A stretch of DNA of 64,000 bases from Siphonodentalium dalli (lineage: Eukaryota; Mollusca; Scaphopoda; Gadilida; Siphonodentaliidae): positions 73,496,705 to 73,560,704 of the forward strand of contig CP136067.1 in NCBI GenBank assembly GCA_032622095.1. The letters are read 5' to 3'. Below, one piece after another: positions 34,195 through 46,425 of this stretch. The notes under the pieces were generated by a model, which searched no databases, had not been told where the DNA came from, and worked only from the letters and a program-made list of their open reading frames with translations. The position numbers and the translations under genes were made by a program. Numbering within the stretch: the first letter of the stretch is position 1; each line of letters starts with the position of its first letter.

Positions 34195-34347
34195 ATGAAC
34201 AGAGGAGCACCTGGAAATTTCTTTGAAACATCTGTATCTTCATGGAGATATGATAGCCAGGTGTCCTCGAGATCTTTAGTCCAACCCACTAGATTGATTG
34301 ATACATCTCAATATGTAAAACCCAATTATCATCTTTTATCGAACTAA
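34195..34347 (+). CDS. small ORF, 50 codons, function unknown
   Basis: ATG in context CACCATGA to TAA, encoding MNRGAPGNFFETSVSSWRYD and ending KPNYHLLSN. It lies 58 nt after the previous small ORF on the same strand, in a different frame. Unrecognised; could be chance, a captured exon fragment, or a remnant of one longer frame together with its neighbour. Confidence 0.25.
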   Translation: MNRGAPGNFFETSVSSWRYDSQVSSRSLVQPTRLIDTSQYVKPNYHLLSN

Positions 34348-34671
34348 TGTGTTTATAATGTTCATGTATCATATTATAACGTCTAATGTATACGCAGTTG
34401 TAAATAAATAAATACTTCATTATTGGTGGAACGGATTAATCGCTATAAACAGAATGACAATTGACAAGGTGAACCACTACTTATATTCCATGACTGTAAT
34501 AATCATGCTTTGTGATGCTATTTGAATATACAATTTATGAGAAAACGTATAACACTTTAAGCAAGAGCATTCTCTATTCCCAACAAATATCCACAGCATA
34601 AATTAACCTGGGCAACGCCGGGTAACCCTGCTAGTGTACAATATATTAGTAACATATGCCCAGGAGGCCGG

Positions 34672-36122
34672 ATGCTTTTTAGCTCACCTGAGATGAAGTC
34701 TCTGGTGGAGCTATAGTCATCACTACTCGTCCGTCCGTCAACAATTCTTTGAACATCTTCTCCTCTGGAACCGTAAGACCGAATTGGTTCATATTTGGTG
34801 TGGATGTTCCCTAGGTGACTCTCATTCAGATTTGTTCAAATGAGGTCACTTGGTCAAATAGTTGCGAAACCAGGGCCATAACTCTATTCCTCCATAGTAA
34901 TTCTTACAACGACTTCTTGTCCAGAACCATTGGGCCGATTTAGCTAATATTTGGTATGGAGGGTCCTTGGGTGACTGATGTTCAGATTTGTTCAAATGAG
35001 GTCACTCTGTCAAATGGTTGTGAAGCCAGGGCCATAACTCTTGCCCTCCATAGTAATTCTTTAAAATGACTTCTCATGTACCATCAGGTTGAATGGGTTC
35101 ATATTTGGTATGAAGGGTCCTTTGGTGACTGTAGTTCAGATTTGTTCAAATGGGGTCATCTGGTAAAATAGGGGCCAAGCAAAGGACAGTTTTCCTCTTA
35201 ATATGCTTTCTTCACACGGACCGTCAGGGTTTATTTTCCTGATATTTAGTATGAAGGGCTCTTTGGTGTCTGGGATTCAAACTTATTCAGATGGGGTCAC
35301 CAGGTTAAATGGGGTGGGACCAGGGACATAACTGTCAGATTAATCAGTCAGGTAGTTCCAAGGTAGATGTTTTAATGAATTTTGTATTTTAATGATTTTA
35401 TTAGACACAAAAGTCTTAAGTCCCCATAGCCCCGTCATTTCTTAACGGGTTGACTTCATGTTAACAAATCTGAATCTCAGTCACTAAAGGATCCTCGATA
35501 CTATATGTAAGATAAATAGTCCAACCTCTCTTGAGAAGACATTTTAAGTATTAATACTATAGAGACATACATATAGTGTTTTTGGGTCCATGGATAATTG
35601 GGCTTTAAACATGTCTAAATGGTTTTATAAAAAGGCGCTTGTGAGATTGTAAATTTCCAACAATTGAGAAAGTTTGAGATGTCGGTTGTGAAATTCCAAC
35701 CTAAGACTTGGGAGTCTGGAGCCCGGTCGGGAGGGGACTTAGTGTAAACATATTTTATTCCAATCATAATAACATATATACATTTGACAAAGTGTTGACA
35801 ATAAAACAGAATAGGATAAATGATTGTTGGATTGGAAAAGGGATTAAACAACAACCCCAAGGGCTTTTGTTAAGTTTGCTCCCTTAAGGGAGGGGACTTG
35901 TTGAGCTGGAGGATGGGGGTGATCAGTAGTGTACAGTTGGCAATTTAAAGGTAGATATTCACTGATCTACATACATGAAGCCTCTCTAGCCACATATCCT
36001 GTTTAGATCTAATTCTTTTAAAGTGATTATGAAAAGTTCTGACTGTTGTGGTCTCCAGAGTCCCAGTCTTATCAGTCTTTGCAGTCTGGTGAGCGACCCC
36101 ACAGTCTTTGACTGTCTTGTTA
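34672..36122 (+). repeat. twin-hairpin family 1, near-complete copy
   Basis: Head TTTTTAGCTCACCTGAGATG with its complementary arm, GTCCGTCCGTC, about five diverged body units (GGGTTCATATTTGGTATGAA, GGGTCCTTTGGTGACT, TTCAGATTTGTTCAAATG), right module (GATCAGTAGTGTACAGTTGG ... AAGCCTCTCTAGCCACATAT) and tail CCCCACAGTCTTTGACTGTC TTGTTA. Interrupted by the LINE fragment 35741-35887. Confidence 0.85.
35729..35899 (+). mobile_element. LINE 3-prime fragment with 12-bp target duplication
   Basis: A 147-bp insert (35741-35887) similar to 26376-26522, flanked by GGGAGGGGACTT at 35729-35740 and 35888-35899. The family 1 copy at 62880-62900 (GATGGGAGGGCACTTGTTAT) is the empty site. It therefore arrived by retrotransposition as a 5-prime-truncated LINE tail. 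Confidence 0.75.
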
Positions 36123-37458
36123 TAACACATTTGTGATATTCATTTTTGTAATTTTTGTATTGTATGTTTATATATCACATGTCACTTTAATCAATGATCA
36201 AACACATATATACATGTAGCTAACTTAGAAACTGTTCTAAGTTTGTATATGGCAAATATTGCCCGGTTATAGCTAGGGCCTTGGAACATGGGGGACATGT
36301 CATATAGGTAGTTCTGGTCCCTTTCCCCTCAGTCAGTGCCTGCATGCATGTACATATTAGCACTGAGAAAGGTGCCCCTCTAGATGTTGTGCCCCTACTT
36401 CCAGCATGCCTGGTGGTCACCGTCATTGTGCTGAACTGTCAAATAAATAACAAAAAGTGCCCTAAAGTACTTGTTGTACATTCTAAGAATAGCCTCTGGT
36501 AACTGTACTGCTATAGTTGGCATAACAAATTTAGATAAATTGACATTTACAAATGAGGCCAACAACAGATCCCTTCATTTGCAAAATACACCCTTTTAAT
36601 GTCAATGCTAGTCTGTACACTTCAGCATTGTATTGTCCGAAATAATCATGCTAATGTGTTGCCATTATATTTCTAATTGATCTTTTCTGTCCCAGAAGAC
36701 AGCTTCCCTTTAATGGCAATATTGACTTTTACACCAGCCCATTTCTGAATGAATGAGTCACAAACATTCTACAAAATGTAGAATAGAGTTTCTCCCCTTG
36801 TACCGCAGACCAGTTTTGAACTCTGATATGAGCATTGGAATGTTGAGAGAAGTCCTCAGTTTGAGTTGTACCTAGTGTTGTACATGCTTGACTGGATTAT
36901 AGCTTATTTCATTCAGGCTGTACTGATTGTCAGTCATCCAGGTCAAACTTATCAAACTTATAGGCTTGAGGATTGGCAGGCATATCCTGAACCAGTCATC
37001 AGTCTGGTGTCTGTCAATGTGCTTGCACAAAAGTCTATCTGTGCAGACCTTGGTGTAATTCATACAGTGAATTGATTTTTGCTATGATACAGTGTATGAT
37101 ATGGAAAATTTTAATGTTCTGCATATAGTTTTCTGTGTGTGGCTTAATTTGATGGATGATGTGGTTGCACTGGGCTGTGTGTTGTGACTGAGGTTCTGCT
37201 TAACATGTGGGTTGACATTTCTCTGTTTAATATACATGTAGGAGGATCACTTCAGTGAATTCACAAGGGTGTTGTGTTTATTTTGAGATTCCCATCAATT
37301 ATTATTGACATATTGATGGGACAGATACCCATCTTGCATCTGCCCCTTGGTGCACTTGTTTATGCTGGACTGATCAGTCTAACTGATAACTGCTTCAACA
37401 TTTAGTGCAATATTTAGTACAGTTCTGTTTGTAATTAGCTGTTTTCCCAAAGTTGGAA
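36123..37458. other. repeat-poor intronic DNA
   Basis: No repeat recognised, unusual for this window. Open frames at 36866-37075 on both strands have no support. It ends at the candidate exon at 37459, so it may hold regulatory sequence; I see no clear TATA box immediately upstream. Confidence 0.3.
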
Positions 37459-37471
37459 ATGGCTGCTAAAG
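37459..37471 (+). CDS. candidate alternative first coding exon
   Basis: GGAAATGGCTGCTAAAG|GTGAGTAAA: ATG in a good context (A at -3, G at +4), four codons (MAAK) plus one base, then a consensus donor at 37472. The one-base overhang matches the phase-1 acceptor of exon 59224-59804 and would give MAAK-G joined to SDPSLLSG. A 13-nt coding match can arise by chance; transcript data would be needed. Confidence 0.35.
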
Positions 37472-38150
37472 GTGAGTAAATAATTGTACTTGGAAAATGT
37501 GAGTGCATGTTGTTTTGGTTATATGATCTTTTGGGGGAATGGGGGGGGCATGCAGATCGAGGCTCCATTACCCTCGCCCTTGGCTGATGCCCGTATTTTC
37601 CTCTTGATAAGTTGCCTTCCGAAGGTTATGCATTCTTTGCCCTAGCTTTCACAAATTCTTTTGAAATGATGATTTCCATGACGCTGATAATGGCGATGAT
37701 GATGGCGGCAATTACAATTGATGATAATGATGATTTAATTAATTAAGTGAAGAAACTGTGTCGATTGGAAGGTCATTGTATATTTTCTGGATACATGTAT
37801 TTTCTTCCAACATTGTTCACAATCATGTGATTGGTGTATGGGTTAGATACCTCCGGATTTGATGTAAACAAATACATTCGGTATCTGTGTGGTTCAATAT
37901 TTCCAAAAAATATATTACAATATGCGTTCTATTTCTATCAAACAACACAACACTGAGGTTCTCCAAATGCCAGGCATTATTAATTTAGATAATTGCGATG
38001 TTAAATTAAAATATTTGTTGCATTACACCTGATTCTGACAATTGTCACTATATTTTGGTGTTAATTCACATGTCTCTGGCCAGAACATTGCTTGCCTAGT
38101 TTATATTTTCATGATTTTTTGTCACAAAAATTTGACCTGATTTTTCCGAA
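37472..38150. other. unassigned intronic DNA
   Basis: Contains a GAT-rich stretch (37665-37735) and a G-run at 37538-37549. No gene or element recognised. Confidence 0.35.
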
Positions 38151-38152
38151 GA

Positions 38153-38585
38153 TGATTTTTAGCTCAACTTGACTAAGTCAAGTTTGAGCTATTGCCATGT
38201 CGGTATATCGATTGTCGGTAACTCAAATACCCCACATAAGTCGAAGCCATTACCTGGTCTATTTGATCGGACATAAAGATTTTTGAAATTCGTCACTAAA
38301 TGTGGTGATGGTATATATGCTCAGATATTGCAAGAAGTATTTAAATATACAACGTGGTTTCCGATTGGTCGTGAATTCAGTTGTTAATCTGATTGCTTAA
38401 AATGAGTATGTTACTATAAATAGAAAAAAATGATCAGTATATAAATAAGGAGATCATACTGTATGTCATACCTGTATTTGAGGCAATCAAGTTGAGATAA
38501 ATAAAATTTCCACATATAGAAACTGTATCTGTATAAAAATGCTATTATAACCAATGAATGTTCCTAGAGTTTAAATGTTCAAATA
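38153..38585 (+). repeat. twin-hairpin family 3 copy, head only
   Basis: TTTTTAGCTCAACTTGACTA-AGTCAAGTTTGAGCTATTG, a long near-perfect palindrome, then CCATGTCGGTATATCG. The tandem body seen at 13005-14640 is absent or unrecognisable. Confidence 0.65.
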
Positions 38586-38590
38586 GATTG

Positions 38591-39330
38591 TTAACCCTTT
38601 GAACCCTGACGTCCTGAACATTATATGGCCCCAACCCGAGGCACCTGACGTTATATACAGTGTTCCGATGATGTAACTCATAATGCTCTTAACTGGGACA
38701 TATATATGTATACATGCTCAACTATACGGCAATCAACTACGCTATTACTGAACTAATTTGCGATGCAATATGTCGCAAGATAGTTCAACGAGACAGTCTA
38801 TTCCACGTTCAATATACATGTAGATTATATTGCCGCTTCCTTTGGTCGCACTATATATTTATAACGAAATTCTTATCCTTTGCCTACAATAAAAGGCATT
38901 TCTCAAATGCACCTGTTTGCATGCACCATTGGAAATAGACCCCCTTGTTTCCAATTTAGCTGCTAAAGTCAGAGGTATGAACATGATTGTGACCCATTCG
39001 CGCAAAGTAGAAGCACAATTCTAGTTAATTTGGGCTTTGATCGCGAAATGTCTAACGAAATACTTCTATTTTTCCGACGATAAAAAGCTATTTTTTTCTC
39101 TCAAAATAGTCCTCTTCGCATAAGCGAAGAAACAGACCCTCTATCATCAGTTTGTCTATCAAAGTCACGTGGGTAAACATGTTACGCGTGTGTGCAAAGT
39201 AGAAGTACAACTCTAGTTGATGTGCTGTATGTGCTGTAATTTCGTGTCAAATATCGTCTGATTTCCGGACCGGGATATAGGAATATAAGGATTGGACCGG
39301 TATTCCGGTCTCTCGGGTTCAAAGGGTTAA
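38591..39330. mobile_element. TTAA-flanked MITE 1 (piggyBac-like)
   Basis: TTAA (38591-38594), CCCTTTGAACCC, 700 bp, GGGTTCAAAGGG (39315-39326), TTAA (39327-39330). Perfect 12-bp inverted ends flanked by TTAA are the mark of piggyBac-type insertion. The interior has a direct repeat GCAAAGTAGAAG(C/T)ACAA(T/C)TCTAGTT near 39002 and 39196. The frame 38714-38938 lies inside and is not supported. Confidence 0.8.
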
Positions 39331-41794
39331 ACAGATCCAAGTTCAAACTTCTTCTGATATGTATGTTTGGAGAAATATTTTAAAGATCCTCTGACATATG
39401 TATTTTTTGAGAATTAAAATCCCCCAATGAATGAGCACTAGCCCCCAGTATCTGTTAGCTGTCATTTGCCACCAGAGATATATTTATTTGGCCTTCCCAG
39501 CAGGCATTGTCCCAGTGTTTAGTACAAGCCATTACACCATTACACGACTCAACATCTATAGAAATTCATGTCAAATTATTTGGCAAAGAAAGGGTAGTAC
39601 CACATGCTAGCTTTAATAAGTGCATTGTATCAGTATAGTTGTGCTTTATCTTTTGTATCTTGGCATGCCTTTATTTGTGAAGTATGTAAAGGTCTTCCTC
39701 TGGGCTGCGAGATCACCAAGATTGACGAGAGTTTTCTTTAATCTTTAATAAAATATGTGTCGATCACGACCACACAGGCCTCAGGCTAGGGGTTCAGAAC
39801 AGGGAGACTTCAAGTCTCCCTCCAGGAAATTTAGGGAGACTTCAGGAAATTTAGGGAGACTTCAGGGAGAAATATTCAAAATTTGCTTTATTTATGACAT
39901 TAATAAATAAGATAAAACAACAAGATAAAACATATTTTGCAAGTTACAACACAAGTATAGCACCTGCATAGATCGATAATCTGAAATTTTAACTAAATTT
40001 ATAACTTTAATTTTTTTTAAACTGTTGTCAGTGTTGACTTTATCTGAAGAAATTATTAATATTGACTTCATAACTTTTAATATCTGAATTGTTATTATAA
40101 ATTTTTATTTTTTGGAAATGGCTTTTGGCCACTGCTGTAATGTGGGTCTGTTAAAATAAACAATAAGGACTAATTAAGGAGGTGTAAAAGCTTTTAATTT
40201 TGTTTCGAACGAGTTTATTGTTGAGTAGCATCATCAGGACCCTATGCCATCAGTGATGTCTGATGATAAATCCGATTAAAGCAATAAACTTGACAAGTTT
40301 GATAGCTGTGTCAGAAAAAGGTGTTGATTACTAGTAATGTGTTCTTAACAGAGACCAGTTGAGCTTATAATATACACCAGCAGGTTAATTAAATACCTGC
40401 ATTGTACCAAAGTAGGCCAACATGCAATTAATTTGAAACCGTTGACAGACGTATATTGCGCACGTGGCCTGAGCGATAGATTGACAACAATATTATTGTA
40501 ATTTGCAAACACATAGTTTTGACACAAATTAATCCTTTTAAATGAGTTTGGATAGTAATAGTTTATTATGTAGATGTTTTATTTAACTAAGAACATTAAA
40601 AGTACTTCCAATGCACATTCAAACATCTGTGTTTAATAAAGCAAACATGTGTTCTTGTTTGTAAACATAATAAATATCCAATTCCAAAAAGTAAAAAAGT
40701 TGGATTGGGAAACGGAGTCCGACACAAAATACTTTTGTAAAATTGAAAATTGATAGATATGTTTTAGTTTAAATTCAAAGACAGTATTAGTTGTTCACAT
40801 TGGCTACTGCATGAGTGGTGGTGACCATGTATGGCTATACAATTTGCGGTTACAAAATGACCGACGGAACAAAGTAAGGTCTAAATTCCAGTCTCCTTAA
40901 AACGAACCAGTAGCTCATCATAAACTTCGTTGGTCAGAACAATTTGCCATTTCCAAAAGCACACAACCTGATTAGAATATGTGGATAGGGTACACCATGT
41001 ATAATTGATAAATAAAATGCCTCGACAGTTAAGTCGATCTAGATATATTTTTTTTTTTGGCAAAACGAGTCAGATTTTCACCGGTAAAATTACCGTAAAT
41101 CCTAAGCTAGTTTTGTTAAATTTTGAAGTCGCCAGCCCAAGGGCGAGAATTTCGCCCGAGTCGCCTCCTAGCTTGGTCGGACCACATTGTCACTGTACAA
41201 AATGCAATATGACAAATATCCTAGAAATAAGAAATGCACAAATATACTGACAATAATAAGATTTGGACAGAAAACTATACTTACCTCAAAAACGCTATAT
41301 AGAATTACCCTCCTTGACGTTTTTTCAACTCACCCAGTTCCGAGTTGTGATTTTATAAACCAGTAAACGGTTATAAACTGGCAACCCACTTCAGAGGTCT
41401 TGAGGCACTGAAAGCCCCAAGAAACATGATCAATGGGAGGTGGTTCTGAATGTTTGATATATTTCTATTGATCTGCTTAGAAATAAACATTAACCAAGGA
41501 TTTCATAGATACATGCTGTACATGGGCTCTTCCTCATATTTCTTATCTTGGTGTACTTTTGCACATTCTTCACCTGTATTGATTGATTAATTGATTTAAA
41601 AAAAATTATTAACCCTTCACACCCACCCCATAGACACATGCTATCAATATTACTAGTATATTAAAATATTGGCTGCTAGCCAATATGAATTATCTGTGCA
41701 ATGAGTATACACAAGCAGATTAATCTACATGGCTTGTTTCAACTATGCATACAAATATTAAATCAACTCTTCCCCTTTGAAGCAGGTTCATTAA
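39331..41794. other. mostly unassigned intronic DNA
   Basis: Holds a short duplication of AGGAAATTTAGGGAGACTTC (39820-39865), a Penelope-end-like phrase on the minus strand at 40195-40250 (CTGATGATG...CGTTCGAAAC), and a diverged repeat at 41030-41190 related to 52100-52275. Nothing supported as a gene. Confidence 0.35.
41030..41190 (+). repeat. dispersed repeat R5, copy 1
   Basis: GGCAAAACGAGTCAGATTTT, CC(G)GTAAAATTACC, TTGTTAAATTTTGAAGTCGC, then CGCCCGAGTCGCCTCCTAGC TTGG. Compare 52100-52275 (GCAAAACAAGTCAAATTTCT ... AGTCTCCTTCTAGCTTGGGG). Confidence 0.6.
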
Positions 41795-42017
41795 TTAACT
41801 CTTTCAGTGCCAGGGGCCGATGAGATCAGCCCTATTATTTTTGGGTATGCTTAAGCATGCTATAGCGAATTTAAAAACAAACTGGATAAGTCCTTAGGAC
41901 CATGTAAAAACTCAAAACTATCACCAAGTATTCATAGTAATAATTTTGATGCCCATGAAAAACGTAAGATTCCCTGGCATTAAACCTACAAAATAAGCCT
42001 GGCACTGAAAGAGTTAA
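41795..42017. mobile_element. TTAA-flanked MITE 2
   Basis: TTAA, then CTCTTTCAGTGCCAGG (41799-41814) and its exact inverse ending at 42013, then TTAA (42014-42017). 215 bp between the TTAA sites and no coding. The flanks themselves are partly palindromic (CAGGTTCATTAA on both sides). Confidence 0.8.
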
Positions 42018-43810
42018 TGAACAGGTTCATTAATTGATGAACACTCAATAAGACACCTATTGAATATTCTTATAGATTTTAGGCAATGCCCTGTTTTGAA
42101 AATCCCTCAAGTGCCTGTACTTTTAATGTCAATAAATGAATAAGATTCAAACCTTGTGTTTAGACAAGGGATGTATCATATTTGTAGCAGTATAGTTGAC
42201 ATCTTTTGTAAACACAGGGTATTCCACATGTATGGCATTGATAATTCACTTCATTCACCATTAGAAGATTAGTAAAAGAATTTGTGAACAATTGCCTTGA
42301 AAATTTGACTTAATCTACTCCACTAATATTAATTAACCATATGAACCAATTTTAAAGAGTCTATACAAGTTGCACAACAGTCTTTAACTTTTCAAAAGAC
42401 GTAAAATAGTTTGTTCTGGGGGGTTCTGAATTCACAATGAAATGTGTTGACTTGGCTTAATGTGATGTGAAACACCCTGGTAGGGTGATCAAATAGAAAT
42501 GGAGAATAATCTTGTTCAAGGTAGTTATTTAAAAAATATATTATATCTAAATTGACAACACACACCATCATTATTATATATTAATTCAATGCAGTGACTC
42601 TTGATGGCGAAAACCTTTTTGTTATTTTGTCGCCAATATATGCATCCTGAATCGATTAGTAAATGTTTAAAATTGAACGTGTTTCAGACTATATTTTCCA
42701 TGGAGTGTTACGGTCGATTTGTTTCATATTTTCATCGATGTTAGTAGAATGTTATATTCCTCCAGTTTGCGTAGCGCCTGAATACTAACTTTTCAGTTTC
42801 ACGCACCTGAGCAAGTACATAATATGTCTTTAATGTGTTGACATTTGTAGACTGGTCTTGCAGATATATGGCACACAGTGTAACATTTTACCTCTATGCA
42901 TGTACATATTGCAGTTAGTGAAGTAGTAAACATATTATACTAGTATTAAACAATGGGGCTTGAGCAACAGAGATCCGCATTCGAAAATAGTTCTCTGTTG
43001 CGCTTCCGGTTAACACAAGTTGTTTTCATGTGAAAATAGAGAAGAACCCTACACGATTACATAGAGAGTAATCAATTGGTTCCGAGAATTAAGTTAAATA
43101 ATTCACGAAAAGCGAGAGACGTCGGCAAGAAACGAGTGGGCGTTAGATCAGTATAAAGTGACATAACGTCAATGACATCATGATAAATTACATAATTTAC
43201 TAGTGACATTACCACTTTTAATTAACGGTGTTTTCAATGGAAATCGCACATAGGACAGCATAGGAGTGTAATAAATTGATATAATATATTATATGCATTT
43301 TGATACATTCTTGACCCAGAATAATCCCCGTTTAGCCCGATGGCAGAACAGGATCCATTCGAAGTGTATTTTCAGTGGAAAATTCTTGAGTGTTTACAAG
43401 TAACTATAGAATATATTTGTAAGTGAAAAATGAATGATCTACAATCAATATCCACCTGTTAACAATCCCCATTAGTTTTTGTGTATGTTGCTTTCTGTAA
43501 ATAGCATTGGGAGGCAATTAAAAGAGACAACAAACTGCTCATTACACACGTGGTGTGCTCTCGATAAATAATATGCCAGTTTGTAATTGGTTTACATTAC
43601 AATTGTTCCTGTTTTCAGTGCGGTTTTGAATGTTTTCGAAACACGCAACTCCCATTTGCAGCATGCATTAGTTATAATTTTTTTTAGCAAAGGCGTGATA
43701 AGGAACCCAGTTTTATAGGGGTCTGTTTCGTTGTGATTTTTTGTGTATTGTTCATTCAAATTTGATCCATCAATTAGATCATGACACACTATGCCTGGTG
43801 GCTTTGTCAC
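42018..43810. other. unassigned intronic DNA
   Basis: No repeat or coding sequence recognised. The minus-strand frame 43592-43843 crosses into a family 1 repeat. Confidence 0.35.
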
Positions 43811-43814
43811 TGGT

Positions 43815-44437
43815 TTTGATCTCACCTGAGTTATAGTCATCACTCCTCGCCCGTCGTCTGTCCATCAGTCCATCAATCCGTCCGTCTAGCCATCCATCCG
43901 TCATCAACATATACAGAACACAACGCACATCTTAATCGAGAATCTTTTATCTTTGGTGTGGAGGATCCTTGGGTGATTGGGGTTCAGATTTATAAAAATT
44001 GGGTAACTGAGTCAAATATGGGCAGATCCAGGGACATATCTCTTAAAAAACAAAATGATAGACCATTTATCAAGCGAAGGGGGCTCCCAGTTTTAATATT
44101 TACCCTATATTTAATATTTTATTTTATAAACAAAGTTGATTTAAAGTGTAATTAAGCTAGCTTACATGATTGGTATGGTTGTTTAAAACCTTTCATATCT
44201 TTTGTCTGTTTTATCCTACTATTTTAACATTTAAATGTGGCTATGAACTACCTGTAGAATTAAGTTCCTGATAACATACACTTTTCAGATTAAAAAAAAT
44301 CTTCTCATGTATGTTTATATAATACAATTTTTTGTCTTCCAACACAAGTACTGACTGTTGTAGTCTTCAGTGAGAGTCCCAGTCTTCTCAGTCTTTACAG
44401 TCAGGTGAGCTACCCCAGTCATTGACTGTCTTGTTAT
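43815..44437 (+). repeat. twin-hairpin family 1 copy, weak head, with tail
   Basis: TGATCTCACCTGAGTTATAG, GTCATCACTCCTCGCCCGTC, (GTCYGTC) tract, body GGTGTGGAGGATCCTTGGGT, tail CCCCAGTCATTGACTGTCTT GTTA. Confidence 0.75.
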
Positions 44438-45655
44438 GTGTACAATCATCAGTCTTCCATCCGTCTGTCTGTCTGTAGACACTTGCTATCTGACATGATT
44501 ACTAAATTTTTATCGGATTGTGTTCAAATTTTATGTCCATGTCCAGGTATTTTTTTGTCCGATTGTGTTCATATTTTATATGCAGGTTTATGATGATTGG
44601 GTCATCAGTTTAGAAATAATTAACCCTTTCACACACATGGCGTCCGATTCAATAAGACCAATACTTTTCTTCTGACTAACCTCATATTTCTTACCTGGGT
44701 TTTCCTTTATAGCATGCGCTTCATCTGTATGAATTTTGGTTTTGCTTAATCAACGCTTTAATATACTCTTAACCAGGGTTATTAATGAACACTCTATTTG
44801 AAAGTTTTATACCATTAATTAGGTGTGATGTTCTGTTTTGTAAATATGAAGATTTTATTGCAATAGTCGCATGTAATATAATGATATCAATAAATTAACA
44901 TGTGAATGAGAGTATGGTACATTAATTATACATAACGGTATAAGTCCAGAGCCACTTTAAAATCTATATGGTGGAGTGATGGACAACTCTATTAGAAATT
45001 TAATGATAGAATTCTCTCTTGATATCATTTGACATGAAAATCATGAAGATGGAGGAAGACAAAGAACATTGGGGATAATTTGTTTATCTGTTAAGTTTTG
45101 AAAATGGCCATCCAGGAGATTTTTGCGGGAGGTACATGTATGCCCAAATATGCTCATGAGTGGCATATTAAAAAAACATTTAATTGATTTTCATCTTTTT
45201 ATATAATGATGAAGATTATGTAATAATGCCCATACACATGCCATCAAATGGTGTTTATGTTTCATGGCAAAGTTTATTATGACCACACCCCTAACCTGTA
45301 TTGTTGGTGTCATTTGGTTAATTTGCCTCAAATTATTAAATCCATACACACACATTAACCCCATTCGAAGACACATACTATTCAATCTGATAAGTCAAAT
45401 ATTTTTCACCCGATCACTCTCATAATTCACATCCTAATTAATCATGCACACTCTTAATAACCTGTATAGACCTTTGTATTGATTTATCTGTTTTAACCCT
45501 ACCTATAACCATAACATGAACATTCTATCCAAAGTAATACTTTATCTGATCAGTCTCATTTTATACACATACTAGAAAATGATGGAAACCCCATAATATA
45601 TAATTCCAATCATCTCCATGTGATGTGTACAGGTGTATATTTGGTCCAGATCGAG
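44438..45655. other. repeat-related and unassigned DNA
   Basis: 44455-44480 has CCGTCTGTCTGTCTGTAGACAC followed by CGGATTGTGTTCAAATTTTA twice (44516, 44560), so a decayed twin-hairpin-like body. ATTAACCCTTTCACACACATGG and similar phrases recur (44630, 45355). No gene. Confidence 0.35.
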
Positions 45656-45725
45656 TTGGTATGGTTGAAGGTATGGGTTCAACATCTGCCGATCATGATC
45701 GGCCTCTGCTTTTTTTTGTGGTAGA
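45656..45725 (+). repeat. twin-hairpin family 2 tail remnant
   Basis: GGGTTCAACATCTGCCGATC ATGATCGGCCTCTG; the 16-bp palindrome GCCGATCATGATCGGC is perfect here. Confidence 0.6.
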
Positions 45726-46425
45726 AATTTTATAGCTGCACGATGGTGCAATACAGGCCAGTACATACACAAAAAATATCTAGCCCAAAAGAACCAACTA
45801 GTTTGACAGTATATATTTAAAGCTTGTTCGTGTAAATTAAAGATCATTGATTTGATATTTATCCAGTGTATATATAGAACTAATTGAGTGATTCAATTTG
45901 CAATTTTATAGTTAAAGTGGTAAATATAACAACCAAGTTCCCATCCTATGTAAAACTGTTTAGAAACAAAGTCTTCAGCTGGTTCGAAATAATAGGTTCA
46001 AAAATGAAAGAAATTTATATGTCCGATATTCCAAAGTCCACAGGGTTGATGGCGAAATACACTGACTTGAATTGTCTCTTTCCTTGTTTATCTGCTCTCT
46101 GGTGGTGTATAATAGAGCCATCTCCAGGTCTGGATGACATTCCCAGAGATGATGGAGTGCAACCTGTGCATCATTCTGCCTCTCTTTTATACAGTGGTAG
46201 CATCTACTAGTAAATGTCTACAAGAAGAAAATATCTGCATCAGTTGGTGTAATACTACAAAAACTATTCAATTGCGGTCAGGGACTTTAATAGTGGAATA
46301 AGCTATAATAATGTCATAAAAGTATGTGGGAATCAAACTTCTGATTCCTGTATTACCAGAGTCTGTTTTAAAATGTGCACTGGAGCGGTTGTGTTTTGTG
46401 GGTGTACGAACTTGCACTTATGAAG
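45726..46425. other. unassigned intronic DNA
   Basis: The frame 45884-46210 (about 108 codons) is open but has no ATG-proximal context, domain or splice support; left uncalled. Confidence 0.3.

Larger units (their letters stand above)
30490..34634 (+). mobile_element. Helitron-like non-autonomous candidate
   Basis: The left end A|TCTATATCTATATTTGCGAC has the TC start. The right end has a GC-rich hairpin, ACCTGG-GCAACG-CCGGGT, then AACCCTG and CTAG followed by T. Thus A/T flanks, TC...CTAG termini and a 6-bp hairpin 7 nt before CTAG are all present, as in Helitrons, which insert between A and T without duplication. No Rep/helicase reading frame is visible. It contains a diverged tandem array, a complete family 2 repeat (32152-33495) and two short ORFs. 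The span is inferred from end motifs and may join two different copies. Confidence 0.5.

Noticed and set aside
40195..40260. Second hammerhead-like core on the minus strand (CTGATGA ... GAAAC)
   Set aside because: The intervening bases do not form a stem II and nothing after GAAA pairs with the leading GGGTC, so only isolated core strings match.
45884..46210. 108-codon open frame
   Set aside because: No methionine-start context, no splice sites in phase and no recognisable motif; compatible with chance in AT-rich DNA.
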